A DNA stretch of 64,000 nt from Actinomycetota bacterium (GCA_026393475.1 JAPLAA010000060.1:1-64000), one strand, 5' to 3'. Shown: positions 34,808 to 46,897, numbered from the stretch's first letter. A program made the numbers and translations. The notes: a model not told the origin generated them from the sequence alone.

Positions 34808-34811
<4 letters not shown>
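34044..34811 (+). CDS. atpB: F0F1 ATP synthase subunit a
   Basis: A 255-residue membrane stator subunit forming the two proton half-channels. Five to six spans are visible. The essential arginine lies in SLTVRLFANMLAGH. The NVPGIIPLLQMP loop and the C-terminal FEVLVAFLQAYIFTILTAVYI helix are conserved. GTG 34044 gives the family N-terminus. AGGATCGG upstream is a weak Shine-Dalgarno sequence. The stop begins a 10-bp tandem array with TGA in three frames. Confidence 0.94.
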
Positions 34812-35184
<373 letters not shown>

Positions 35185-35186
<2 letters not shown>

Positions 35187-35230
35187 TCCTTCTCTCGATC
35201 AGTTCTCCCGATCAGTTCTCCCGATCAGAC
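35185..35230 (+). repeat. 13-bp tandem repeat after atpE
   Basis: GATCAGTTCTCCC units, the first copy diverged and one base shorter, start at the atpE stop and run about 3.5 copies into the atpE-atpF' gap. Only the first unit keeps TGA. Confidence 0.82.
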
Positions 35231-35277
35231 CCGACTGAGATCCAATCCACGTCCGAATCCACCCGAATGGAGTTGAT

Positions 35278-35832
35278 GTGTTGACAGCCGTCAATCATCT
35301 CCAGGGGCTCGCCACCCGACTCGCCGCCGAAGGCGTCGAGGTCGGCGAAGGGCCCGGCCCGATCGTTCCCGAGCTCAAAGAGCTGTACTGGGGCGCCGGA
35401 TCGTTCATCGTCTTCGCCCTGCTGATGCGCTTCTATCTGTTCCCGCGCCTCAAGCAGGGCATGGACGCTCGCTACGCCGGCATCCGCGCCGACCACGAGC
35501 AGGCCGACGCCGAGCGCGCCTCGGCCCGCGCCGAAGTGGCCGACTACGAAGCACAGCTCGCGGCCGTCAAGGCCGAGGCAGCCGCCAAGGTCGACGCCGC
35601 CCGCCAGGCCCTCGAGGCCGAGCGCCAGGAGCAGGTCAAGGCCCTCAACGCCCAGCTCGCCGAACGGCGTGCTGCCGCTCAGGCCGAGACCGACGCCGCG
35701 AAGGCAGCGGTGCGCGATCAGATCCATGCTGCAGTCGCAGACGTCGCCGGCCGCGCCGGCGAGTTGGCCACGGGGCGTCGTCCCGACGCAACGGTGGTCG
35801 CCCGAGTCGTCAACGAGGTGATGGCACGATGA
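35278..35832 (+). CDS. atpF': F0F1 ATP synthase subunit b' (first b-type stator gene)
   Basis: A 184-residue stator protein. One membrane span (about 40-58, AGSFIVFALLMRFYLFP) is followed by a long charged coiled coil rich in Ala/Glu/Arg/Lys (about 60-165). The YLFPRLKQGMDARY segment resembles b' subunits. With the next gene it should form a b/b' pair rather than a b2 homodimer. GTG 35278 follows GGAGTTGAT. Its stop overlaps the atpF ATG (ATGA). Confidence 0.85.
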   Translation: MLTAVNHLQGLATRLAAEGVEVGEGPGPIVPELKELYWGAGSFIVFALLMRFYLFPRLKQGMDARYAGIRADHEQADAERASARAEVADYEAQLAAVKAEAAAKVDAARQALEAERQEQVKALNAQLAERRAAAQAETDAAKAAVRDQIHAAVADVAGRAGELATGRRPDATVVARVVNEVMAR

Positions 35833-36395
35833 GTGTTCTGGGAACCATCATCCGTCCGATGGCCGAGTGTGGCATCGACTCCAACGGCGACTGCGTCAGC
35901 GCCAAGCCGATCCTGCCCGAGACGGCGGAGATCATCTGGGGCGGCCTCGCCTCGCTGATCATCTTCTACCTGCTGGTGAGATTCGCCGGCCCGGCGATCA
36001 AGAAGGGTCTGGCCGCCCGCACCGCGCGCATCCAGGCCGAGCTCGACGGCGCTGCCGAGGCGAAGGCCACGGCCGCGGCCGAAGCGACGCAGATCCGTGC
36101 CGCCAAGGGCGACATCGCCGGCGAGCGTGCCCGCATCCTGGCCGAGGCCGACGCCCAGGCGGCGGCCGTGCTCGAGGACGGCCGCGTCCGCGTCAAGCAG
36201 GAACTGGCCGATCTGGAAACGCGTGCGGTCGCCGAGATCGCCGCCACCGGCAACCGTGCCGGTGACGAGCTGCGTGCCGAGATCGCCCGACTGTCGAACG
36301 CCGCCGTCGACCACGTGGTCACCGGATCGCTCGACGACGCCACGCACCAGGAGCTCATCGAGAGCTTCATCTCGAGAGTTGGAGCGAACTCGTGA
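35829..36395 (+). CDS. atpF: F0F1 ATP synthase subunit b
   Basis: A 188-residue stator protein. A span at about 36-54 (WGGLASLIIFYLLVRFAGP) leads into KKGLAARTARIQAELDGA and a long coiled coil that reaches delta on top of F1. It overlaps the b' gene at its start and a 12-codon mini-ORF at its stop. Unlike mycobacteria, neither b gene is fused to delta here. The C-terminal part (HQELIESFISRVG) would contact delta. Confidence 0.9.
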   Translation: MSVLGTIIRPMAECGIDSNGDCVSAKPILPETAEIIWGGLASLIIFYLLVRFAGPAIKKGLAARTARIQAELDGAAEAKATAAAEATQIRAAKGDIAGERARILAEADAQAAAVLEDGRVRVKQELADLETRAVAEIAATGNRAGDELRAEIARLSNAAVDHVVTGSLDDATHQELIESFISRVGANS

Positions 36396-36430
36396 GCGAC
36401 ATCAAGAACGAGATGGGAGCTGCCAAGTGA
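36392..36430 (+). CDS. 12-codon mini-ORF bridging atpF and atpH
   Basis: GTG at 36392 lies inside the atpF stop (GTGA) and opens the peptide [12 protein letters not shown]. Its TGA lies inside the atpH GTG (again GTGA). Both the mini-ORF and atpH begin VSD from GTGAGCGAC. It could pass terminating ribosomes from atpF to atpH, or be the relic of a small duplication. GGAG inside it may serve as the atpH Shine-Dalgarno sequence. Confidence 0.35.
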   Translation: MSDIKNEMGAAK

Positions 36431-36954
36431 GCGACAACCGCATCGACGGCTACGCACGGGCACTGTTCGAGATCGCCCGCGCCGAAGGCACCATCGACGA
36501 GGTCGAGGACGAGCTGTTCCGATTCGCCCGCAGCTACGAGTCCTCCGACTCGCTGCGCAACGCGCTGACCGACGAGCAGATCCCCGCCGCCAAGCGTCAG
36601 GCCATCGTCGAGGACCTCCTCGGCGGCAAGGCCACCAGCACCACCGTCCAGTTGGTGAGCATGGTGATCGGATCGGGTCGCGGTCGCGACCTGCCCGCCA
36701 TCGTCGACAAGCTCGTGGATCGCGCCTCGTCGTCGAAGAACCTCGAGCTGGCCGAGGTGCGCAGCGCCGTGGCCCTCACGAAGGACCAGGAGGATCGCCT
36801 CGCGGCGGCCCTCGCCAACGCCACCGGCAAGCAGGTGAACCTGAAGGTCGTCGTCGACCCGTCCGTCCTGGGCGGTCTCGTGGCCACCATCGGCGACACC
36901 GTCATCGACGGCAGCGTCCGCACCCGCATCGACCAGTTGAAGTCGCGTCTGTAA
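36427..36954 (+). CDS. atpH: F0F1 ATP synthase subunit delta
   Basis: A 175-residue OSCP/delta protein joining the b stalk to the top of F1. The N-terminal helical domain starts [16 protein letters not shown], and the C-terminal domain has [37 protein letters not shown], the family signature. It is a stand-alone delta of normal length. GTG 36427 overlaps the mini-ORF stop; GGGAG lies about ten bases upstream. Confidence 0.93.
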   Translation: MSDNRIDGYARALFEIARAEGTIDEVEDELFRFARSYESSDSLRNALTDEQIPAAKRQAIVEDLLGGKATSTTVQLVSMVIGSGRGRDLPAIVDKLVDRASSSKNLELAEVRSAVALTKDQEDRLAAALANATGKQVNLKVVVDPSVLGGLVATIGDTVIDGSVRTRIDQLKSRL

Positions 36955-37039
36955 ACCGGACGCGAGCAGTACGAACACCCCATCACGGGCCACACAGGCA
37001 ACCCAGGGAACCACAGGGATTACGAGGGACACGAGGAAC

Positions 37040-38644
<1,605 letters not shown>

Positions 38645-38646
38645 TC

Positions 38647-39900
38647 ATGGCTGGAGGTCAGGAGCGCATTCTTCGTGGACGCATTCGCAGCGTCCAGGCC
38701 ACGAAGAAGATCACGCGCGCCATGGAGCTGATCGCGGCGAGCCGCATCGTGAAGGCCCAGCAGCGGGTCGCCGCGGCCGTGCCCTACAGCGAGCAGATCA
38801 CCGAGGTCGTGAAGGACCTGGCTGCTGCGGGCGGTGCCTCGCAGTCGCCGCTCCTGGCCGGACGTGACCCCGTGGCCAAGGTCGCCTACATCGCCATCAC
38901 CGCCGACCGCGGTCTGTGCGGCGGCTACAACGCCGGTGTCCAGCGCGCGACCGAGGGCGAGATCAAGGCCGGTGTCCTGTCGGGCACCGACTACACGGTG
39001 ATCGCCGTGGGTCGCAAGGCGGAGGGCTACTTCCGCTTCCGCGGCTACTCGATCGGCGCCACGTACGGCGGCTTCAGCGACAACCCGACGTACGCGCACG
39101 CCAAGGAGATCGGCCAGCGCGTCATGGAGATGTACGTGAGTGGCGAGGTCGACCGTGTCGAGCTCGTGTACACCCGCTTCATCTCCGCCGGTTCGCAGGA
39201 AGTGGTGCAGCGTCCCCTCGTCCCGCTCGACCGTCAGACGGTGAGCGGTGGCGATGGCAAGGGTGTCGATGCCGCAGGCGTCGCAGCCGACTTCGAGTTC
39301 GAGCCCGACCCGGGCACGATCCTCGACACCCTCCTGCCCCGCTACGTCGAGGCCCGCATCTACGCGGCGCTCCTCAACGCAGCCGCCAGCGAGCACGCCT
39401 TCCGTCAGCGAGCGATGAAGAGCGCGACCGACAACGCCGAGGAACTGATCAAGAACCTCAGCCGCATCATGAACCGCGCCCGTCAGGACTCGATCACCAC
39501 CGAGATCATGGAGATCGTGAGCGGTGCTGAAGCACTCGGCGGCGACGCCAAGAAGCATCACACGATCGCCCTCGGACCGCTGGCCGACGACGGTTTCGAC
39601 GGTGGCCTCGACCTGCGCTCGTTCGGTGCAGGCGCCGGTGCCACCCGCACGATGAACACGCCGGCTGCGGCCGCTGTCGGTGTGCTCGAGCCGGACGACA
39701 TCGAAGACATCGTCGGTATCGGCCCGGTCATCGGTGCCCACCTGCGTGAGCAGGGCATCACCACCTTCGCCCAGATCGCGGCCTGGACCGCGCAGGACGC
39801 GACCCGCATCGGCGACGAGATCGACTTCCCCGGTCGCGTCGAGCGGGAAAATTGGATCGAACAGGCCCGCGAGCTGCAGGCCCGCAAGTACGGCAACTGA
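38647..39900 (+). CDS. atpG: F0F1 ATP synthase subunit gamma with C-terminal helix-hairpin-helix domain
   Basis: A 417-residue protein, about 100 longer than usual. Residues 1-298 are a normal gamma subunit: an N-terminal helix (RIRSVQATKKITRAMELIA), ITADRGLCGGYNAG, and the C-terminal rotor helix ending SITTEIMEIVSGAEAL. Residues about 299-344 are a Gly/Ala linker. Residues about 345-417 are a helix-hairpin-helix domain: EPDDIEDIVGIGPVIGAHL, GITTFAQIAAWT, then DFPGRVERENWIEQA. This matches HhH modules found on NuoE or ribosomal L21 in other bacteria. The rotor helix ends at the top of F1, so the module should project there, near delta. The frame is continuous. Confidence 0.93.
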   Translation: MAGGQERILRGRIRSVQATKKITRAMELIAASRIVKAQQRVAAAVPYSEQITEVVKDLAAAGGASQSPLLAGRDPVAKVAYIAITADRGLCGGYNAGVQRATEGEIKAGVLSGTDYTVIAVGRKAEGYFRFRGYSIGATYGGFSDNPTYAHAKEIGQRVMEMYVSGEVDRVELVYTRFISAGSQEVVQRPLVPLDRQTVSGGDGKGVDAAGVAADFEFEPDPGTILDTLLPRYVEARIYAALLNAAASEHAFRQRAMKSATDNAEELIKNLSRIMNRARQDSITTEIMEIVSGAEALGGDAKKHHTIALGPLADDGFDGGLDLRSFGAGAGATRTMNTPAAAAVGVLEPDDIEDIVGIGPVIGAHLREQGITTFAQIAAWTAQDATRIGDEIDFPGRVERENWIEQARELQARKYGN

Positions 39901-41373
<1,473 letters not shown>

Positions 41374-41375
41374 TC

Positions 41376-41792
41376 ATGGCCACCATGCAGGTCGAGGTCG
41401 TGTCGCCGGAGAAGGTCCTCTTCTCCGGCGAGGCATCCCAGGTGATCACGCGCACCCTGGGTGGTGGCGAGATCGCGTTCCTGCCCGGTCACGCCCCGTT
41501 CCTCGGTGCCCTCATCGAGAACCACACCCGCATCACACTCGTCGACGGTTCGGTGCTCGACGTCGCCGTCCACGGTGGCTTCGTGCAGGTCAGCGGGACG
41601 ACGGTCAGCATCTTGTCCGATGCAGCGGAGCTCGCCGAGCAGATCGACCGCTCACGTGCGTTGTCGGCGATGGAGCGTGCCGAGGAGGCGCTGCGTCGTG
41701 AACACGACGTCGAGGCAGCCGCAGCGCTGGCACGGGCGCACGCCCGTCTCAACGCCACCGGCGGCGTCGGAACGGCAGCCGGCGCTCACTGA
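41376..41792 (+). CDS. atpC: F0F1 ATP synthase subunit epsilon
   Basis: A 138-residue subunit of the central stalk. The N-terminal beta sandwich shows MQVEVVSPEKVLFSGEA, GEIAFLPGHAPFLGAL and VHGGFVQVSGTTVSIL. The C-terminal helical part (AELAEQIDRSRALSAMERAEEALRR) is the regulatory hairpin that can inhibit ATP hydrolysis. It ends the atp operon. A 146-bp gap follows before the SDR gene. Confidence 0.94.
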   Translation: MATMQVEVVSPEKVLFSGEASQVITRTLGGGEIAFLPGHAPFLGALIENHTRITLVDGSVLDVAVHGGFVQVSGTTVSILSDAAELAEQIDRSRALSAMERAEEALRREHDVEAAAALARAHARLNATGGVGTAAGAH

Positions 41793-41938
41793 GCGACGGC
41801 CGGGACCACCCGGAACCACGGGTTGCACGACCCGACGAACAGATCCAGACACGGCCAGGGCGAACGCCCGGTCCGCTGAGCGAGCCTGCGAGCGAGGCCC
41901 ACAGGTGACCGTGCCGCGTCCACCGGTACGATCCGGGC

Positions 41939-42715
41939 ATGACCACCCGGCCACCGTTCACGTCCGCACTCGTCACCGGCGCCTCGAGCGGCATCGGTGA
42001 GGCGATGGTGCGCCGACTCGCCGAGCAGGGCGTCCCACAGGTGATCGTCGCCCGCCGAGCCGATCGGCTCCAGGAGTTGGCCGACGCTCATCGCGACGTC
42101 GAGGTGCTCGTCGCCGACCTCACCACCGACGAGGGCATGCGCGTGGTCGCCGATCGCATCGCCAGCACCGAACAGCCGATCGATCTGGTCGTGAACAACG
42201 CCGGGTTCGGCACCTCCGGCGACTTCCACCTCCTCGATCCAGACCGCCTCGACGACGAGATCCACCTCAACATCCGCGCGCTCACCCGCATCAGCCACGC
42301 CGCGCTCGCCTCGATGGTGCCGCGCGGTCGCGGCTACCTGCTCAACGTCAGCAGCGTGGCCAGCTTTCAGCCGGCACCGAAGCTCGCCGTGTACGCCGCG
42401 ACGAAGGCCTACGTCACCAGCCTCACCGAGAGCCTCCACGAGGAGGTGCGCGGCACCGGCGTTCACGTCACGGTGCTGTGCCCCGGGCTGACGCGGACCG
42501 AGTTCCAGAGCGTCAGCAACAGCGAGTCGTACGCCAGCAGCTATCCCACCTTCGCCTGGCTGACGGCCGAGCAGGTGGCGACGGCGGGTCTCGACGACGT
42601 CGCCAAGGGTCGCGCGATGTCGATCCCCGGCGTCATCTACAAGGGGCTCGCCACGGCGACGAGCATCACGCCACGCGGCCTCACCCGTCGGCTGTCGAGC
42701 CTCGTCCAGCGCTGA
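41939..42715 (+). CDS. Short-chain dehydrogenase/reductase
   Basis: A 258-residue classical SDR. Cofactor motif TGASSGIGEAM (about 15-25), NNAGFG (about 84-89), Ser in LNVSSVASF, and the YxxxK pair in YAATKAYV. The post-K segment LCPGLTRTEFQ is typical of the DltE-like clade. It has no signal peptide or membrane anchor. Substrate unknown. TACGAT lies six bases before the ATG, giving a leaderless start apart from the atp operon. Confidence 0.9.
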   Translation: MTTRPPFTSALVTGASSGIGEAMVRRLAEQGVPQVIVARRADRLQELADAHRDVEVLVADLTTDEGMRVVADRIASTEQPIDLVVNNAGFGTSGDFHLLDPDRLDDEIHLNIRALTRISHAALASMVPRGRGYLLNVSSVASFQPAPKLAVYAATKAYVTSLTESLHEEVRGTGVHVTVLCPGLTRTEFQSVSNSESYASSYPTFAWLTAEQVATAGLDDVAKGRAMSIPGVIYKGLATATSITPRGLTRRLSSLVQR

Positions 42716-42734
42716 GTGGCCCGACGGGCCGGGA

Positions 42735-43754
42735 TCAGGGCGCCGGCGGGCGAGCGTGCTCGAACGCCCGGTCGAGCGCCAGATCGGCAGTCTGGGCCAC
42801 CAGCACCGGATCGGTCGCCTGCAGCTGATCGATCACGCCGACGACATCGCCGAGCGCGACGCCCGTGGCCGACTGGAACGCATCGGCCGAGGCCTGTCCG
42901 TCACCCGGCGCGAAGAGTTCGCGCAGCAGGTAGTTGCCCGTCTCCCTCGTGACGATCGAGCAGTAGAGCGACACCTCGGTCTCGATCGTGCCCGGGAAGG
43001 CCCGGTTGTCCTGACCGGCGATCGCCGATGACACGCCCTGAGCGATCGTCGACAGGTACTCGTTGTCGGTGAGGGCCACCTCGAGCGCGGCCTGTGTGTC
43101 GCCGCGGTCGACCATGTCGATCATGCCGAGCATGTGCGACACGTGGGTGTCGAGCAGTTCGCGGACCGCGTCGGCCGGAAGGCCGCCGCCGGTCGCCGTC
43201 TCGAAGAAGCTGCCCGAGTCCTCGGCGTACGTGACGAGTTGGTCGCGGGCGAGATCCGCCGCGTCGTCGTCGCCCCGCGAGATGGCGACGGCGTAGTCGA
43301 CGAGGAATTGGGTGTGCTGCGCCCACTGCTGGTTGAACGCACGTGCCCCGACCGGGCCGTACACCAGGCCGACGGCTGCGGTGATGTCGTCGGTGCTGGA
43401 GGAGAGCTCGTCGATCCAGGCGTCGAGCGACGGGTCGCCGGCGTGGGCGGCGCGCATCACCTGGGCGAGCGTCACGCCGTGCCAGGTGAACTCCTTCTCC
43501 AGGCTGTTGCGGAGCAGGTCGGCGGACATGACGCCCTCGCGGCCGGCTGCGACCTCGGCGATCGCCGCCGTCGGGTCGTGTGCGAGATCGAACACGTGCG
43601 GGATCTCGACCGCGTCGGCCGGCTCGTCGCCGCCGCAGGCGGCGAGCCCGGCGAGCGCCGCCATCGCGACGAACGTGCCGGCACACCGGCGGACGACCCG
43701 CGACGGCGCGGGTCGGCCCGGGACGGCTCCGGATCGGGTCGATCGGGCGTTCAT
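42735..43754 (-). CDS. Putative lipoprotein, helical, partner of the GGDEF-EAL gene
   Basis: A 339-residue protein with a lipoprotein signal: twin arginines (RVVRRCAG), hydrophobic FVAMAALAGLAA and lipobox LAAC at about 37-40. The mature part is mostly helical with two related blocks (about 80-190 and 205-330) that each begin LRNSLEKEF- or VRELLDTHVSH-like. No catalytic motif is visible and I do not recognise the family. Its ATG overlaps the stop of the GGDEF-EAL gene by four bases. As a membrane-anchored partner it may sense an outside cue for that c-di-GMP protein, an inference from context. Confidence 0.7.
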   Translation of the reverse strand: MNARSTRSGAVPGRPAPSRVVRRCAGTFVAMAALAGLAACGGDEPADAVEIPHVFDLAHDPTAAIAEVAAGREGVMSADLLRNSLEKEFTWHGVTLAQVMRAAHAGDPSLDAWIDELSSSTDDITAAVGLVYGPVGARAFNQQWAQHTQFLVDYAVAISRGDDDAADLARDQLVTYAEDSGSFFETATGGGLPADAVRELLDTHVSHMLGMIDMVDRGDTQAALEVALTDNEYLSTIAQGVSSAIAGQDNRAFPGTIETEVSLYCSIVTRETGNYLLRELFAPGDGQASADAFQSATGVALGDVVGVIDQLQATDPVLVAQTADLALDRAFEHARPPAP

Positions 43755-46700
43755 GACGGCACCTCCGGCGCAGCGTCGGACGAATCGGATGACGGTGTCC
43801 CTGGTGTCCCTGGTGTCCCTGGTGCCGCGGGTGGCTCGGTCGTACCGGGTCCGCGGAGTCGCAGCGAGAGCGGCGGCAGGGCGGGCAGCATCGGGCCGCC
43901 CGTGAGGGAGGACGACCCGGACGCCGTCGGGGGCAGCGGCGGGACCGGAGCGGGCGACGAGCCCCCGGGAAGCGGACTCAGGGTGGGCAGCGTGAGCCCG
44001 GGCAGCGACGGTCCGCCGGGCGGCGTCGCGGGCATCTCGATCGTCGCGGTCACGCCCGCAGCCGCTGCCGTCGCGTCGGCCGCCGAACCTTCATCCGCGT
44101 GATCGGCCTGCTCGGCCTGCTCGGCCTGCTCGGCCTGCTCGGTCATGTCAGCGGCGCCGGTCGTGTCAGGTGACGGCGCGTTCGCCGGGCCCCGGCCGTA
44201 CAGCGGGGCGAGGTCGTCGAAGGAGGTCGTCGTGATCGACGCGGCCAGGACCGACGGCAACGAGCCCCCGACCTGGGTTGCTGCGGCGCCGAGCCCCTCG
44301 AGGTCGGGCATCACTGGTCCGTCGTCGTCATCGTCGACCTGCTGCACCTCGGACTGGAGCGTGGGCTGGAGCGTGGGCTGGAGCGTGGGCTGGAGCGTGG
44401 GCTGGACATCGTGCTGGACGTCGACCATGTCGAGGTCGGGCGCGCTCACCGCCGGGGCCGCGAGCTCCGGCTCGACCGAGGCCGCCCGGGCGAACCCGTG
44501 CACCGCATCGAGTTCGCGCTCGAGCACCTCACCGAAGGAGGTCGCGGGGTGCTCGGACACACTCGGCCGAACCGCTGCAGGCGCCGGTGGCTGGAGATCG
44601 ACGAAGGGCGTCGGCGCCGGCAACGGCGCTGCCGAGGGCGCCACGGCGGGCGCCGTCGAACCGTCGGTCGTCGGCGCGGGCCGCCCGGCCGCGGGTGAAC
44701 CAACACCGACCAGGTCGTAGGGGCTCCCGCCGACGGCACCGCCGCCGGTGGAGGGATCGTCGAGCTCGGGCGCGACGTCGCGCGGCGTGAGATGGCGCGT
44801 GCTCCACGCGAGCAGCCAGTGGAGGAACTCGGTCGCACCGAGGGGGCGGCTGATGAAGTAGCCCTGCGCGGTGTCGCAACCGAGGCGGCGGAGCTCCTCG
44901 AGCGTCGGTTCGTCCTCGATCCCCTCCGCCACCACCTCGAGACCGAGCTGCTGGCCCAGACCGAGGCTGAAGTTGACGACCGCGGCGGAGGCCGGGTCGG
45001 AGAACATGTTGTCGACGAAGGACCGATCGATCTTCACCGCCGAGATCGGCATCGTCGTGAGGTAGCCGATCGAGGCGTAGCCGGTGCCGAAGTCGTCGAT
45101 CGCGATACCCACGCCGAGGTCGCGGAACCTCGTCACGTTCTCGGCGGCCAGGCTGTGGTCGCCGAGCAGCGCGTTCTCGGTGAGCTCGAGCTCCAACGCG
45201 CTCGGGGGCAGACCGTGCGTGTCGAGCGCTGCCACCACGCGGTCGTACAGCTCGGGCGAACCGATCGTGCGCGGCGAGATGTTCACCGCCATCTGGATCT
45301 CCAGCCCGTGACGCCGCCACGAGGCACACGTGCTCAGCGCCTGGTCGAGCACGAGCCAGGTGAGCGGCGCGATCAGTTCGGTGTTCTCGATGATCGGCAG
45401 GAATTCGGCCGGCGGGACGAACCCGCGCTGCGGGTGCTTCCACCGCACGAGGCACTCCACGCCGCGCACCTCGTCGGACTTCAGATCGAGCTTCGGCTGG
45501 TAGGCGAGGTGCACCTCGCCCGACGCCGTGGCGATCGCATCGCGCAGCTCGCCGGCGAGCGACAGCCGGTCGGGCGAGTAGTGGTCGAGATTGCGCGAGT
45601 AGAGGCGCTTCACCGTGCCGGTGCGCTTCGCCACGTACATCGCGACATCCGCGTGCTGCAGCAGCTCGTCCGCGTCACGGCCGTCGTCGGGACCCATCGC
45701 GATACCGATGCTCGGCCTGACCGACACGGAGATGCCGGCCACCTCGAACGGCTCGTGGAGCACGTCCTCGATGCGCGTGGCGACGGCGAGTGCCGCCTGG
45801 GCGTGTGGCAGGTTCTCGGCTGCGATCGCGAACTCGTCGCCGCCGATGCGAGCGACGGTCGCGTCGGGCATCTGTTCGCGGAAGCGGTCGGCGATCGCCT
45901 GCAGCACGGTGTCGCCGCTCGGGTGTCCGAGTGCGTCGTTGATCTCCTTGAAGTGGTCGATGTCGACCAGCGCGAGCGCGACGTACTTCGATCCGTAGCG
46001 GCGATCGAGCATCGACTGCAGGTCGAGGATCAGCTGGCTGCGGTTCGGCAGATCGGTCAGGGCGTCGTGGGTGGCCTGGTGGGCGTTCTCCTGCGCCTGG
46101 AGGCGCAGCCGGCGCGAGGCTCCGGCGACCAGGCGGAACAGGGCCAGGTACAGCACGACCAGACCGATCGCCAGCGCGAGGTAGAGCGTGCGGGTGTCCT
46201 CGTCGATCGCCGCGGCGACCGGTGCGTACGGGACGTAGATCTCGAAGGCGCCGATGACCGTGCCGGTGTCGCCGGAGAACTGCCCGGCGGTCTCGCGCAG
46301 CGGGACGTACACGGCGAGGAGTCGGCCGAAGTCGCGTTCCTCCATCTCCTCGGGACGGCTGAGATCGGTGACGACCGAGGAGATCTCGCCGTCGAGGGCA
46401 CGGGCGAGCCCGTCGTCGCCGGGGAACCAGCGGCCGGTGAGGACCGGGTTGTCGCTGTAGACGATCCAGTGCTGCGCGTTCCACACCTTGAGCCGCACGA
46501 GGCTGTCGGCATCGATGGCGGCGCCGATGAAGTCGTCGAGCTGCTGGCGGGTCTCCGGCGAGATCGGCAGGAAGTCCTGCTGCAGGTCAGTGGGGGTGAG
46601 ATCGGCCTGGAAGGCACCTTCGGCCACGATCTGGGCGCGCTTGACGGCGTCGTCGAGGCTCCGTTCGCGCTGGATGGATCCGAGCCACCTGCCGAGCACC

Positions 46701-46798
46701 AGGCCGACGGCAAGGAGCAGCACGAAGCTGATGATCGCGAACCGGACGAGGAGGCTCAGCCGCCGCGTCCGCCGCCTGGTGGGTCGCCGTACACGCAT
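43751..46798 (-). CDS. Membrane GGDEF-EAL c-di-GMP protein with long disordered tail
   Basis: A 1015-residue protein. Two membrane spans (about 14-36 and 203-225) flank an outside sensor region. The GGDEF domain (about 240-400) has the intact motif RIGGDEFAIA near 318 and a complete DIDHFKEINDALGH strand. The EAL domain (about 420-665) has ECL at the EAL position (GVECLVRW), with DDFGTGYAS, KIDRSF and EGIE intact. The tail (about 670-1015) is Pro/Ala-rich with LQPT, EQA and PGT repeats. It may make or break c-di-GMP. ATG 46798 is chosen since AGGTGA precedes it; GTG 46807 is possible. Confidence 0.9.
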   Translation of the reverse strand: MRVRRPTRRRTRRLSLLVRFAIISFVLLLAVGLVLGRWLGSIQRERSLDDAVKRAQIVAEGAFQADLTPTDLQQDFLPISPETRQQLDDFIGAAIDADSLVRLKVWNAQHWIVYSDNPVLTGRWFPGDDGLARALDGEISSVVTDLSRPEEMEERDFGRLLAVYVPLRETAGQFSGDTGTVIGAFEIYVPYAPVAAAIDEDTRTLYLALAIGLVVLYLALFRLVAGASRRLRLQAQENAHQATHDALTDLPNRSQLILDLQSMLDRRYGSKYVALALVDIDHFKEINDALGHPSGDTVLQAIADRFREQMPDATVARIGGDEFAIAAENLPHAQAALAVATRIEDVLHEPFEVAGISVSVRPSIGIAMGPDDGRDADELLQHADVAMYVAKRTGTVKRLYSRNLDHYSPDRLSLAGELRDAIATASGEVHLAYQPKLDLKSDEVRGVECLVRWKHPQRGFVPPAEFLPIIENTELIAPLTWLVLDQALSTCASWRRHGLEIQMAVNISPRTIGSPELYDRVVAALDTHGLPPSALELELTENALLGDHSLAAENVTRFRDLGVGIAIDDFGTGYASIGYLTTMPISAVKIDRSFVDNMFSDPASAAVVNFSLGLGQQLGLEVVAEGIEDEPTLEELRRLGCDTAQGYFISRPLGATEFLHWLLAWSTRHLTPRDVAPELDDPSTGGGAVGGSPYDLVGVGSPAAGRPAPTTDGSTAPAVAPSAAPLPAPTPFVDLQPPAPAAVRPSVSEHPATSFGEVLERELDAVHGFARAASVEPELAAPAVSAPDLDMVDVQHDVQPTLQPTLQPTLQPTLQSEVQQVDDDDDGPVMPDLEGLGAAATQVGGSLPSVLAASITTTSFDDLAPLYGRGPANAPSPDTTGAADMTEQAEQAEQAEQADHADEGSAADATAAAAGVTATIEMPATPPGGPSLPGLTLPTLSPLPGGSSPAPVPPLPPTASGSSSLTGGPMLPALPPLSLRLRGPGTTEPPAAPGTPGTPGTPSSDSSDAAPEVPS
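43794..44401 (-). repeat. Three in-frame tandem arrays in the GGDEF-EAL tail
   Basis: 9-bp units three times at 43794-43820 (PGT), 9-bp units four times at 44104-44140 (EQA) and 12-bp units four times at 44354-44401 (LQPT). All periods keep the frame. Confidence 0.9.
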
Positions 46799-46849
46799 AT
46801 CGATCACCTACATCGGCACGTGGAGGCGTCGGCTTGAGAGCACCTTGAC

Positions 46850-46869
46850 GTCCGGGCGTTCCCCCGGAC
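46850..46869 (-). terminator. Hairpin after glpX
   Basis: GTCCGGG and CCCGGAC form a perfect seven-base stem around six bases, 28 bp past the glpX stop and before the GGDEF-EAL gene. A GGCCGGCCGGCGGCC run beside it may add structure. No U-tract. Confidence 0.4.
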
Positions 46870-46897
46870 ATGGGCCGGCCGGCGGCCGGGGCGGCGA

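Noticed and set aside
36097-36426. N-terminal extension of the delta subunit, suggesting a b-delta fusion as in mycobacteria
   Set aside because: The extension lies in a different frame from atpF and overlaps it entirely; delta starts normally at 36427.
41793-41938. Small gene between atpC and the SDR
   Set aside because: No frame with a start signal or plausible composition; only the SDR -10 box is visible.
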